DNA of 64,000 bases from Burkholderiaceae bacterium (GTDB taxonomy: Bacteria > Pseudomonadota > Gammaproteobacteria > Burkholderiales > Burkholderiaceae_C), in NCBI GenBank assembly GCA_023954035.1, contig JAMLIT010000008.1, positions 1 through 64,000 on the forward strand. Reading direction: 5' to 3'. This document shows positions 17,021-24,309 of this stretch, piece by piece; the first letter of the stretch is position 1, and every line of letters starts with the position of its first letter. The notes under the pieces are model-generated. The model was not told the origin of the DNA, did no database searches, and was given only the letters and a program-made list of their open reading frames with translations. The translations under genes were made by a program, and so were the position numbers.

Positions 17021-18217
17021 TCAGTTCGCAAAGGCAGCAATGCCCGTGATGGCGCGGCCCAGAATCAGCGCGTGCACGTCGTGCGTGCCCTCATAGGTGT
17101 TGACCACTTCCAGGTTCACCAGATGCCGCGCCACGCCGAACTCATCGCTGATGCCGTTGCCGCCCATCATGTCGCGCGCCATGCGGGCAATGTCGAGTGC
17201 CTTGCCGCAGCTGTTGCGCTTGATGATCGAAGTGGCTTCGACAGCAGCCGTGCCTTCGTCCTTCATGCGCCCCAGGCGCAGACACCCTTGCAGGCCCAGC
17301 GCAATCTCGGTCTGCATGTCGGCCAGCTTTTTCTGGATCAGCTGGTTGGCGGCGAGCGGCCGGCCAAATTGCTTGCGGTCCAGCGTGTACTGGCGCGCGG
17401 TGTGCCAGCAAAACTCGGCTGCGCCCAAGGCCCCCCAGGCAATGCCGTAACGCGCGCTGTTCAAGCAGGTGAACGGGCCCTTCAAGCCCTGCACTTCAGG
17501 GAAGGCGTTTTCCTCGGGCACGAACACCTTGTCCATCACGACCTCGCCGGTGACGCTGGCGCGCAGGCCCACCTTGCCGTGGATGGCGGGGGCCGACAGG
17601 CCCTTCATGCCCTTGTCGAGAATGAAACCGCGAATCGGGCCGACGGCGCCGGCCTCGCTCACTTCCTTGGCCCAGACCACGAACACGTCGGCCACCGGGC
17701 TGTTGGTGATCCACATCTTGCTGCCCGAAAGCTCATAGCCGCCCGCCACCTTTTTCGCGCGGCTGGCCATGCTGCCGGGGTCCGAGCCGTGGTCGGGTTC
17801 GGTCAGGCCAAAGCAGCCAATCCATTCGCCGCTGGCCAGTTTGGGCAGGTACTTCTGGCGCTGTGCCTCGGTGCCGAACTCAAATATCGGCACCATCACC
17901 AGCGAGCTTTGCACGCTGGCCATGGAGCGGTAGCCCGAATCGACGCGCTCGACTTCGCGGGCAATCAGGCCGTAGGCGACGTAATTGAGCCCAGGGCCGC
18001 CGTACTGCTCGGGGATGGTGGGGCCGAGCAGGCCGACCTCGCCCATCTCGCGAAAGATGCTGGTGTCCATGCGCTCGTGGCGGAAGGCTTCGAGCACGCG
18101 GGGCGCCAGCTTGTCCTGGCAATAGGCGGCCGCAGCATCGCGCACCATGCGCTCGTCGTCGCTCAACTGCTGGTCGAGCAAAAAAGGGTCGTCCCAATGA
18201 AATGCGGCCTGCGCCAT
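17021..18217 (-). CDS. gcdH: Glutaryl-CoA dehydrogenase
   Basis: A 398-residue acyl-CoA dehydrogenase. It has [71 protein letters not shown] and the C-terminal [22 protein letters not shown]. The Glu of NTYEGTHD is the catalytic base position, and the [15 protein letters not shown] segment is characteristic of the glutaryl-CoA dehydrogenase branch. It oxidatively decarboxylates glutaryl-CoA to crotonyl-CoA in lysine, tryptophan and benzoate-type catabolism. The start at 18217 ([19 protein letters not shown]) fits the family. The downstream CaiB/BaiF transferase probably generates its substrate. Confidence 0.92.
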   Translation of the reverse strand: MAQAAFHWDDPFLLDQQLSDDERMVRDAAAAYCQDKLAPRVLEAFRHERMDTSIFREMGEVGLLGPTIPEQYGGPGLNYVAYGLIAREVERVDSGYRSMASVQSSLVMVPIFEFGTEAQRQKYLPKLASGEWIGCFGLTEPDHGSDPGSMASRAKKVAGGYELSGSKMWITNSPVADVFVVWAKEVSEAGAVGPIRGFILDKGMKGLSAPAIHGKVGLRASVTGEVVMDKVFVPEENAFPEVQGLKGPFTCLNSARYGIAWGALGAAEFCWHTARQYTLDRKQFGRPLAANQLIQKKLADMQTEIALGLQGCLRLGRMKDEGTAAVEATSIIKRNSCGKALDIARMARDMMGGNGISDEFGVARHLVNLEVVNTYEGTHDVHALILGRAITGIAAFAN

Positions 18218-18424
18218 GGCGGTCTCCGGTGGGTGGGTGGTGAAAATAGCGAACTCGAATGATCCATCATCGTCGCCCCGCGCGCCAAAGAGGTGGGCCG
18301 AGTGACCCGTCAGCGACACAAACGGCGGTTCTTCCTACAGGGCGCAAGCAGGCGTCCGCATACGCTCGTTCAGGAAGGGCGGGGCAGATTGCCCGCGCAC
18401 CCAAGCGTTGAGAAAAGGACAAGG

Positions 18425-18739
18425 ATGTACGGAATCACGGCGGTGCGTTTCGAAGCCTCGGGCGCTCCGCGCATCGATCAGGTGTTGATGGGCCTGCTTG
18501 CGCCCGAGGCAAGCGGCTGGGACATGCCCCCGGCCGCCGTACCCTTGATCGAGGTGATCGACCGTCTGCTCGAAGGTGACGCCATTGTTGCCGTGCGAGA
18601 GGGCGTCGATGGCAAACTGGTGCACAGCGGGCCTGCGCACCTGCAAGTGCAGGACAGCTTGCACGGCGGTTGGGAGGAAAGCATCGCGTTTCCTGAAGAT
18701 TCCCACGCACCCAGCCTGCGCGACCTGCCGCAATTTTGA
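18425..18739 (+). CDS. Hypothetical protein, 104 residues
   Basis: The protein begins MYGITAVRFEASGAPRIDQVLMGLLAPEAS and continues with RLLEGDAIVAVREGVDGKLVHSGPAHLQVQDS. It is acidic, without signal peptide or membrane segment. An AAGGACAAGG ribosome-binding stretch precedes the ATG at 18425. The next gene starts 26 bp after its stop, and the two may form a small operon. No family recognised; a DUF3892-like small beta protein is possible but not shown. Confidence 0.65.
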   Translation: MYGITAVRFEASGAPRIDQVLMGLLAPEASGWDMPPAAVPLIEVIDRLLEGDAIVAVREGVDGKLVHSGPAHLQVQDSLHGGWEESIAFPEDSHAPSLRDLPQF

Positions 18740-18765
18740 ACCCTGTGCCCGCAAGGAGAAACCCC

Positions 18766-18984
18766 ATGAACCGCTCCCCGACCCCTGTGCACGACGACCC
18801 CACGGTCGACGAACTCGAAGCCCTCAAGCGACTGGAAATGGGCGACGTGCTGACGCTGCCCCAGGCCTTGCATCAGCATCTCTCGGGTCGGCTGCTGGAA
18901 TACGGCTATGTAGCACACGACGCCCGCAACGAGTTCGTGATTACGGCCAAGGGCCGGGAATTGATCAAGCGCCAAGACGGGTGA
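18766..18984 (+). CDS. Hypothetical protein, 72 residues
   Basis: The product starts MNRSPTPVHDDPTVDELEALKRLEMG and contains LLEYGYVAHDARNEFVITAKGRELIKR at its C-terminus, which looks like the recognition-helix and wing end of a small winged-helix domain. I chose the ATG at 18766, preceded by AAGGAG about 7 nt upstream, over an in-frame TTG at 18736. DNA binding is only suggested by the fold-like pattern. It follows the 104-residue hypothetical gene. Confidence 0.65.
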   Translation: MNRSPTPVHDDPTVDELEALKRLEMGDVLTLPQALHQHLSGRLLEYGYVAHDARNEFVITAKGRELIKRQDG

Positions 18985-19169
18985 CCCCTTTTCTTCCGCG
19001 CGAGCGCGCTGCACCCGGACCCAGACGCAGACCGTAGGAAGCCGCCCACGAGCGAAAAAGGAACTGCCCGATGGCTTGCAGCACGGCAGGCGCCTACGCT
19101 GGCACAGCGTCGCTGTCGCGCGTGCCCGGGCATGCAGACCGCTGCGCATCCCGCCCCACAGGAGCAGCG

Positions 19170-19715
19170 ATGACAGAGCCCTTGCCAATGAAGACAACCC
19201 GCGGGGACGCGATCGGCGCCATGCCCTCGAGCACCAGTCCGGCGTATGCACGGCATTCCCTGGTGCAGACGGCGTTCGATCATTTCGCGTCGCACGTGAC
19301 GCGCTGGGCAGGCTCGCCCGCCATGTTCTGCGCCGCGCTCGCCATAGTCTTGGGCTGGGCGGCGCTTGGTCCGATGTTCGGTTTTTCCGAGCCCTGGCAA
19401 TTGGTCATCAACACGGGAACGACGATTGTGACCTTCTTGATGGTCTTCTTGATTCAGCAAAGCCAGAACAAGGACAGCGTGGCCATCCATCTCAAGCTCA
19501 ACGAACTGCTCGCCGCGCACCGCGGGGCCAGCAACCGCATGATAGGGATCGAAGACCTGGACGAGCAGGATTTGCGCGACGTCGCGGCCTTTTACGTGCG
19601 CCTGGCAGAGCGCGCGAAGGAGACGGGTCGCACCAAGGAGGTGCATTCCATTGACGAGCAGGCCAGCGAAGCGCGCCAGGCCGCGACGAAGGCCGACTTG
19701 GCCCAACCTTGCTAG
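19170..19715 (+). CDS. Low-affinity iron permease-like membrane protein
   Basis: A 181-residue protein of the low-affinity iron permease family (PF04120 type). A soluble start is followed by FDHFASHVTRWAGSP, then two transmembrane helices (about residues 50-68, MFCAALAIVLGWAALGPMFG, and 78-98, VINTGTTIVTFLMVFLIQQS). After these comes the signature QNKDSVAIHLKLNELLAAHRGASNRMIGIEDL. Family members in bacteria are annotated as iron permeases by similarity to a fungal protein, but transport has rarely been tested. The ATG at 19170 has an ACAGGAG ribosome-binding site. No partner genes are adjacent. Confidence 0.82.
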   Translation: MTEPLPMKTTRGDAIGAMPSSTSPAYARHSLVQTAFDHFASHVTRWAGSPAMFCAALAIVLGWAALGPMFGFSEPWQLVINTGTTIVTFLMVFLIQQSQNKDSVAIHLKLNELLAAHRGASNRMIGIEDLDEQDLRDVAAFYVRLAERAKETGRTKEVHSIDEQASEARQAATKADLAQPC

Positions 19716-20084
19716 ACACTCTGAGCACCGCGCCAGGCCGCTCGCCGGGATGCAGGCCGTCCCTCCACCAGGTGCCTTCTTGCCTCGAAATTCACGGGAG
19801 TACTTCTACCCCCAGGGCTTGTGCCAGTGACGCCATTTTCCGAAACGTTCGCTTTTTGGTCCTGTTCAGGGGACTGGACCGGTAGCTAACGTGAAGACCG
19901 CATGCCTGCGCGTGTGCGCAGCCCCGCGGGGGCGCCTTCGGTGATTGGAGGCTGCTTCGTCCAGATGTACCCCCAGATTCTGGAAAAGTACCCCCCATTG
20001 GTGCCGCCACATACCCCCGGATGCAGGCACACTTCACCGGACGTTCTCGCACCAGGTCCGCGCCAGCGACAGAGAGGAAACAAA
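19716..20084. other. Intergenic region beside tRNA-Leu with attachment-site-like scar
   Basis: No intact gene. The minus strand offers a frame that ends in MASLAQALGVEVLP, resembling the tail of an XRE-type helix-turn-helix domain, but too short to call. The strongest feature is three GTACCCCC-like iterons at 19966-20018, reported separately. Confidence 0.5.
19966..20018. repeat. Three GTACCCCC-type iterons near tRNA-Leu
   Basis: TGTACCCCC (19966-19974), AGTACCCCCC (19987-19996) and CATACCCCC (20010-20018) recur at steps of 21 and 23 bp, roughly two helical turns. Clusters of this sequence commonly lie beside integrase genes inserted at tRNA loci, in my recollection of such loci. No integrase is present, so this may be a scar. 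Confidence 0.5.
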
Positions 20085-20116
20085 AAGGCCGGAAGCTCTT
20101 GGAAGCTTTCGGCCTT
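20085..20116 (-). terminator. Intrinsic terminator downstream of tRNA-Leu
   Basis: On the minus strand AAGGCCG pairs perfectly with CGGCCTT, with further pairing inside (AAGCTT/GAGCTTC), and a T run follows (plus-strand A residues at 20082-20086). It begins 5 nt past the tRNA CCA end. Confidence 0.8.
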
Positions 20117-20121
20117 GTTTG

Positions 20122-20206
20122 TGGTGCCCGGGGCCGGAATCGAACCGGCACTCCTTTCGGAGGGGGATTTTGAGTCCCCTGCGTCTACCAATTTCACCAC
20201 CCGGGC
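20122..20206 (-). tRNA. tRNA-Leu (anticodon CAA)
   Basis: The minus strand folds as an 85-nt class II tRNA. The acceptor GCCCGGG pairs with CCCGGGC, the discriminator is A and CCA is encoded. The anticodon stem GGGGA/TCCCC encloses loop CTCAAAA, giving anticodon CAA (Leu, UUG codons). The variable arm has CTCC/GGAG and the T arm contains GGTTCGATTCC. A terminator follows directly. The neighbouring cysM gene is divergent. Confidence 0.97.
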
Positions 20207-20242
20207 AATGGGTGCAGCCGCAAATTATGGCACAGTACGGCG

Positions 20243-21145
20243 ATGCATTACCCCACGATCGAGGACACCGTTGGACGAACGCCGCTGGTCGCGCTGCAGC
20301 GCATCGGGGCGGAGGAAAACGCCCAGCGTGGCACTGTCGTCCTGGCCAAACTCGAAGGCAACAATCCTGCCGGCTCGGTGAAGGACCGGCCTGCCCTGTC
20401 CATGATTTCACGCGCGCAGGAACGAGGCGAAATCCGGCCGGGCGACACCCTGATTGAGGCGACGTCGGGAAATACCGGCATCGCGCTGGCGATGGCGGCG
20501 GCGATTCGCGGCTACCGCATGGTCTTGGTCATGCCTGAGGATTTGTCCATCGAGCGTGCCCAGGTGATGAAGGCATTTGGTGCCGAGCTGATTCTCACGC
20601 CCAAGAGCGGGGGCATGGAATACGCGCGCGACCTGGCGGTCAGCATGCAAAAGCAGGGCAAGGGGCGCGTGCTCGACCAGTTTGCCAACCTGGACAACCC
20701 CCGGATCCACTATGAGGCCACCGGCCCCGAGCTGTGGGAGCAGACCGACGGTCGCATCACGCATTTCGTCAGCGCCATGGGAACGACGGGCACCATTACC
20801 GGCGTGTCGCGCTATCTCAAGGAAAAGAACCCGAAGATTCTGGTGATCGGCGCGCAGCCGCAAGAAGGCTCGCGCATCCCGGGCATCCGCAAATGGCCCG
20901 AAGCCTATCTGCCCGCCATCTACGATGCCAAAGCGATCGACGAGCTGGTCCTGGTCAGCCAGGACGACGCCGAAGACATGTGCCGCCGCATGGCGCGCGA
21001 AGAGGGCATATTTGCCGGCATTTCGGCAGCGGGTGCTTGCTGGGTGGCGCAGCAGATTGCGCTGCGCGAGCACGATGCGACGATTGCCTTTGTGGTCTGC
21101 GACCGCGGCGACCGCTACTTGTCCACGGGCGTTTTCCCCGTATGA
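20243..21145 (+). CDS. cysM: Cysteine synthase B
   Basis: A 300-residue fold-type II PLP enzyme. The PLP lysine is Lys47 in NPAGSVKDRPA, ATSGNTGIALAMAAA binds the substrate, and MGTTGTITGVSRYLKEKNP binds the phosphate. The RKWPEAYLPAIYDA stretch and the DRGDRYLSTGVF end are characteristic of CysM rather than CysK. It makes cysteine (or S-sulfocysteine from thiosulfate) from O-acetylserine. The start is 36 bp from the divergent tRNA-Leu gene. A palindromic element lies just after its stop. Confidence 0.94.
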   Translation: MHYPTIEDTVGRTPLVALQRIGAEENAQRGTVVLAKLEGNNPAGSVKDRPALSMISRAQERGEIRPGDTLIEATSGNTGIALAMAAAIRGYRMVLVMPEDLSIERAQVMKAFGAELILTPKSGGMEYARDLAVSMQKQGKGRVLDQFANLDNPRIHYEATGPELWEQTDGRITHFVSAMGTTGTITGVSRYLKEKNPKILVIGAQPQEGSRIPGIRKWPEAYLPAIYDAKAIDELVLVSQDDAEDMCRRMAREEGIFAGISAAGACWVAQQIALREHDATIAFVVCDRGDRYLSTGVFPV

Positions 21146-21160
21146 ATTACCAGAAAATCA

Positions 21161-21199
21161 GCCTCTAGCGCTTATCAGTTAAGCGCTTCAAGCTATCAA
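21161..21199. repeat. Dispersed palindromic element, between cysM and the NUDIX gene
   Basis: GCCTCTAGCGCTTATCAGTT followed by AAGCGCTTCAAGCTATCAA is a good copy in reverse orientation. AGCGCTTAT and the downstream TTAAGCGCT form the arms of a hairpin. It lies in a 64-bp intergenic gap. Confidence 0.75.
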
Positions 21200-21209
21200 T
21201 AAGGAAGCA

Positions 21210-21785
21210 ATGCAGTACGAGACGCGCTTTTGCAGCCACTGCGCCACGCCGTTGGCAAGAATCGTTCAGGCGGAAGACAGTGGCGATGTGGAGCGCCTGC
21301 GTTGCCCGGCTTGCGGCTGGACGCACTGGAACAACCCCACGCCCGTGCTCGCGGGCATCGTGGAACTGGATGGCAAGGTGCTGCTGGCGCGCAACGCCGC
21401 TTGGCCAGGCAAGATGTTTGCGCTGATCACCGGATTCATGGAGGCGGGTGAATCGCCTCAGGCCGGCATTGCGCGCGAAGTCAAGGAAGAAACCAACCTC
21501 GACGTGCAAAGCAGCAGCCTGGTCGGCGCCTACGAATTCCTGCGCATGAACCAGGTCATCATTGCCTACCATGTGGTGGCCACGGGGCAGGTGCGGCTGT
21601 CGCCCGAACTGGTGGACTACCGGCTGTACGATCTGCAGGATCTCAAGTGCTGGCCGGCGGGTACGGGCTACGCGCTGGCCGACTGGCTGCGCACGCGGGG
21701 ACATGAACCGGTATTTTTCACGGACGAAGAAAATGCAGAGCGACGCCGTGGGCTCGATCTGCCGCCAAAGGACGCTACGCCATGA
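21210..21785 (+). CDS. NUDIX hydrolase with N-terminal zinc ribbon
   Basis: A 191-residue protein. Cys residues in FCSHC (about residues 8-11) and CPAC (about 32-35) form a likely zinc ribbon, as in the NudC/YjaD-like group. The NUDIX box is GFMEAGESPQAGIAREVKEETNLDV (about 75-99), matching GX5EX7REUXEEXGU except for Asn at the last Gly. It hydrolyses nucleoside diphosphate derivatives, possibly NAD(H)- or capped-RNA-type substrates; the exact one is not assignable. Its stop overlaps the tusA-like start as ATGA, so the two are translationally coupled. Confidence 0.9.
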   Translation: MQYETRFCSHCATPLARIVQAEDSGDVERLRCPACGWTHWNNPTPVLAGIVELDGKVLLARNAAWPGKMFALITGFMEAGESPQAGIAREVKEETNLDVQSSSLVGAYEFLRMNQVIIAYHVVATGQVRLSPELVDYRLYDLQDLKCWPAGTGYALADWLRTRGHEPVFFTDEENAERRRGLDLPPKDATP

Positions 21786-22009
21786 ACATCGACAAGGAAA
21801 TCGACACCCGCGGGCTCAATTGCCCGCTGCCCATCCTCAAGGCCAAAAAGGCGCTGGCCGATATGGACAGCGGCCAGGTGCTCAAGGTGGTGGCCACCGA
21901 CATCGGCTCGGTACGCGACTTTCAGGCCTTTGCCAAGCAGACCAGCAACGAGCTGGTGGGGCAGGAGACAGTGGGCGACGAATACATCCACCTGTTGCGG
22001 CGGCGCTGA
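21782..22009 (+). CDS. tusA: TusA/SirA-like sulfur carrier protein
   Basis: A 75-residue TusA family protein. The hallmark DTRGLNCPLPILKAKKAL (residues 8-25) contains the persulfide-carrying Cys14 in the CPxP motif, followed by VVATDIGSVRDFQAFAKQTSNEL. The domain shuttles sulfur as persulfide, for example towards tRNA thiolation or molybdenum cofactor synthesis. It overlaps the NUDIX gene by ATGA and lies about 0.6 kb after cysM, so the cysteine-synthesis context fits. Whether it serves tRNA 2-thiouridine synthesis is not shown, since no tusBCDE genes are nearby. Confidence 0.85.
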   Translation: MNIDKEIDTRGLNCPLPILKAKKALADMDSGQVLKVVATDIGSVRDFQAFAKQTSNELVGQETVGDEYIHLLRRR

Positions 22010-22067
22010 GGCGGCAAATTCGTTCTAGAGAAGAGGGCCGGAAAATCCTCTAGTCGGGGCGTGGGTC

Positions 22068-22616
22068 ATGAAGATTGTGATCCTCGGCAACAGCGGCAGC
22101 GGCAAGACCTGGTTGGCCCACCAACTTGCCAAGCACGTACCCGTGCCAATGATTCATCTTGACGACCTGTATTGGGAACCAGGAGGGTTTAACCGTGGGC
22201 GCAGCATGGAAGAGATTTCTGCCCTCGTGCAAGAGAGCAAGTTCAATGCAGGCTGGATTGTGGAGGGTGTCTTTGGTGACCTCGCCACGCGGTACCTGGA
22301 GTATGCCAACGAACTCATTTGGTTAGATCCGGCTTGGCAGGTGTGTGAGGCAAGGCTTCTCAAGCGCGGAAGTGAGAGCAAACGGCACATGGATCGTGAG
22401 CAGTCCGAGAGGGGCTTGAAGGATCTCTTGGATTGGGCTTGTGGCTACTACGTTCGCAGTGATCTGCGTTCGCAGGAAGGGCACAGGCAGTTGTTCACCG
22501 AGTTTAGGAGATCAAAGTACCGATTGGAAGACGAGGCCTCGGTAGCGAAGTTTGTGAGCAAGGTTCAACAGATGGCGATGAGTCGCCTGGAAATCGTGGA
22601 TAGACCCAGATTTTGA
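22068..22616 (+). CDS. P-loop NTPase, small-kinase/topology-modulation-like protein
   Basis: A 182-residue P-loop protein. The Walker A motif GNSGSGKTW occupies residues 7-15, followed by MIHLDDLYWEPGGF, then AGWIVEGVFGDLATRYLEYANELIWLD, resembling the lid and Walker B of adenylate-kinase-like FlaR/DNA topology modulation proteins. These are of unknown biological role. Its base composition is visibly lower in GC than the surrounding genes, and it sits with a toxin-antitoxin pair between housekeeping genes, so recent acquisition is plausible. An unusual sequence, AGTCGGGGCGTGGGTC, lies upstream of the ATG at 22068; no clear ribosome-binding site is seen. Confidence 0.8.
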   Translation: MKIVILGNSGSGKTWLAHQLAKHVPVPMIHLDDLYWEPGGFNRGRSMEEISALVQESKFNAGWIVEGVFGDLATRYLEYANELIWLDPAWQVCEARLLKRGSESKRHMDREQSERGLKDLLDWACGYYVRSDLRSQEGHRQLFTEFRRSKYRLEDEASVAKFVSKVQQMAMSRLEIVDRPRF

Positions 22617-22668
22617 GAAGGCAGGGCAGTGATTGCAAACCATCGCTACCATCCATATGCTTGATTTT

Positions 22669-22688
22669 GCGTACGAACTAACGTACGC
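22669..22688. promoter_or_regulatory. Inverted-repeat operator of the yefM-yoeB locus
   Basis: GCGTACG (22669-22675), six bases AACTAA, then CGTACGC (22682-22688) form a perfect 7-bp inverted repeat with GTAC cores, 21 bp before the antitoxin ATG. YefM-type repressors bind TGTACA-like palindromes, so this is the probable autoregulatory site. Confidence 0.75.
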
Positions 22689-22709
22689 TTAACACTCCTG
22701 GAGTCCAGC

Positions 22710-22952
22710 ATGCAAACACTTACCGCCAGCGAAGCCCGCGCCAATCTTTATCGTTTGATGGATGAGGCGGCGCAGTCGCATCAGCCCATTACCATCGCGG
22801 GCAAGCGCAATGATGTGGTGTTGCTTGCCGCTGAAGACTGGCAGGCGATCCAGGAAACGCTTTGTCTGCTCTCGGTGCCGGGCATGCGCGAGTCGATTAA
22901 GGAAGGCATGGTCGAGGCGCCTGATGCCTGCGCCACGGAGCTCGATTGGTAA
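22710..22952 (+). CDS. yefM: Antitoxin of the YefM/Phd family
   Basis: An 80-residue Phd/YefM antitoxin. The N-terminal DNA-binding part is TLTASEARANLYRLMDEAAQSHQPITIAGKRNDVVLLAAEDWQAIQETL and the acidic C-terminal tail (MVEAPDACATELDW) is the usual toxin-neutralising arm. It binds its operator alone or with toxin. The next gene, a YoeB toxin, begins 111 bp downstream, much farther than the few bases normally separating such pairs. A GGAG-like ribosome site (CTGGAGTCC) precedes the ATG. The palindromic operator lies just upstream. Confidence 0.9.
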   Translation: MQTLTASEARANLYRLMDEAAQSHQPITIAGKRNDVVLLAAEDWQAIQETLCLLSVPGMRESIKEGMVEAPDACATELDW

Positions 22953-23063
22953 TTCCATTTCTAAAATCAAACGATTACTTTGTCGGCTTCGCTTCGCCAG
23001 TACGCCTGTACGCTTGTACTGTATGCGCTTCGCCTTCGCGTACTCGATTGATTGAGAAACCGA

Positions 23064-23327
23064 ATGAGTTGGACGCTTGTCTATGCCAAGCATGCACAGA
23101 AAGACGCCAAGAGACTGCTTGCAAGCGGCTTGAAGGCCAAGGCCCAGGAGCTCCTGGCGATCCTTCAAGACGATCCATTTCAGAATCCGCCGCCCTACGA
23201 AAAGCTGGTGGGCGATCTGTCCGGTGCCTACTCTCGGCGCATCAACATTCAGCACCGTCTGGCCTATGAGGTGCTGAGCGAGCAAAAAATCGTCAAGGTG
23301 CTTCGTATGTGGTCGCACTACGCGTGA
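23064..23327 (+). CDS. yoeB: YoeB-family toxin mRNA interferase
   Basis: An 87-residue Txe/YoeB toxin, a ribosome-dependent endonuclease cutting mRNA at the A site. The catalytic residues known for the family are present: Glu46 (PYEKL), Arg65 (IQHRLAYEV) and the C-terminal His85-Tyr86 (WSHY). The ATG at 23064 was chosen over an in-frame TTG at 23052. It is separated from yefM by an unusual 111-bp spacer, and whether it is still translated from the same mRNA or from its own promoter is open. The closest following gene, galU, is on the opposite strand. Confidence 0.92.
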   Translation: MSWTLVYAKHAQKDAKRLLASGLKAKAQELLAILQDDPFQNPPPYEKLVGDLSGAYSRRINIQHRLAYEVLSEQKIVKVLRMWSHYA

Positions 23328-23382
23328 TCTGCGATACCGCTGCAAGGCGGTACGCCGTGCTTCTCGGGCTTAGAGTCTGTTC

Positions 23383-24276
23383 TTAAAGGCTCAAGGTCTT
23401 CAGGTAGTCCCGAAACGAAGCCCCCACTTCCGGGTGCTCCAGCGCCAGTTCTACCGTAGCCTGCAGGAAGCCTTCCTTGCTGCCGCAGTCGTAGCGCTTG
23501 CCTTGGTACAGGAAGGCGTACACCGCCTCGTGTTCCATGAGACGCCCGATGGCGTCGGTGAGCTGGATTTCGCCGCCCGCACCGGTGGGCTGGGAGCGAA
23601 TCTGCTCGAAGATGGCGGGCGTGAGAATGTAGCGGCCTGCGATGCCCATGCGGGACGGCGCATCCTTGGGGGCCGGTTTTTCCACAATGCGGTCGATGCG
23701 GATCAGCGGACCGCCGGCCGGCTCGCCGGCGACGATGCCGTAGCGGTGGACCTGGTCCTCTGGCACTTCCTGTACCGCAATCACCGAGCGGCCCTGCTGC
23801 CGAAAGGCCTGCACCATTTGCGCCAGCACGGGCATGCCGCCCACCGGGCCGCGCATCAGGTCGTCGGCCAGCAGCACGGCAAAGGGTTCGTTGCCAACGA
23901 GCGGCTCGGCGCACAGCACGGCATGACCCAGGCCGAGCGAGCGCGGCTGGCGCACGAAGGCCACATTCATGTCGTCGGGCTGCACCGAGCGCACCAGCGC
24001 CAGAAGCTCGCTCTTGCCCGCCGCCTCCAGCTCGCTTTCCAGCTCGTAGGCGGTGTCGAAATGGTCTTCGATGGCGCGCTTGCTGCGGCCGGTGACGAAG
24101 ACCATGTGGCGGATGCCTGCGGCGTAGGCTTCTTCCACGGCGTACTGGATCAGCGGCTTGTCCACCACCGGAAGCATTTCCTTGGGGCTGGCCTTGGTGG
24201 CGGGAAGAAAGCGTGTGCCCAGGCCGGCCACGGGGAAAACGGCTTTGCGAACGGGGGCGTGTGCGTTGGAGGCCAT
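23383..24276 (-). CDS. galU: UTP-glucose-1-phosphate uridylyltransferase
   Basis: A 297-residue GalU, making UDP-glucose for polysaccharide and glycolipid synthesis. Motifs: [40 protein letters not shown] at the N-terminus, including the GLGTR nucleotide loop, [20 protein letters not shown], and [10 protein letters not shown]. The ATG at 24276 follows an AAAGGA ribosome site; an upstream TTG at 24300 is not needed. It lies 33 bp downstream of valS on the same strand. Confidence 0.95.
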   Translation of the reverse strand: MASNAHAPVRKAVFPVAGLGTRFLPATKASPKEMLPVVDKPLIQYAVEEAYAAGIRHMVFVTGRSKRAIEDHFDTAYELESELEAAGKSELLALVRSVQPDDMNVAFVRQPRSLGLGHAVLCAEPLVGNEPFAVLLADDLMRGPVGGMPVLAQMVQAFRQQGRSVIAVQEVPEDQVHRYGIVAGEPAGGPLIRIDRIVEKPAPKDAPSRMGIAGRYILTPAIFEQIRSQPTGAGGEIQLTDAIGRLMEHEAVYAFLYQGKRYDCGSKEGFLQATVELALEHPEVGASFRDYLKTLSL

Positions 24277-24309
24277 GACAATCCTTTGCGGGTTCTTCAA
24301 TGAGGGGCT

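Noticed and set aside
19792..19860. XRE-type regulator fragment near tRNA-Leu
   Set aside because: The stretch MASLAQALGVEVLP looks like the end of a helix-turn-helix domain, but it is too short and has no context to support a pseudogene call.
22953..23063. Integron attC site between yefM and yoeB
   Set aside because: The spacer has inverted and direct repeats, but no R/L core sites (GTTRRRY) flank it and no integron integrase is seen.
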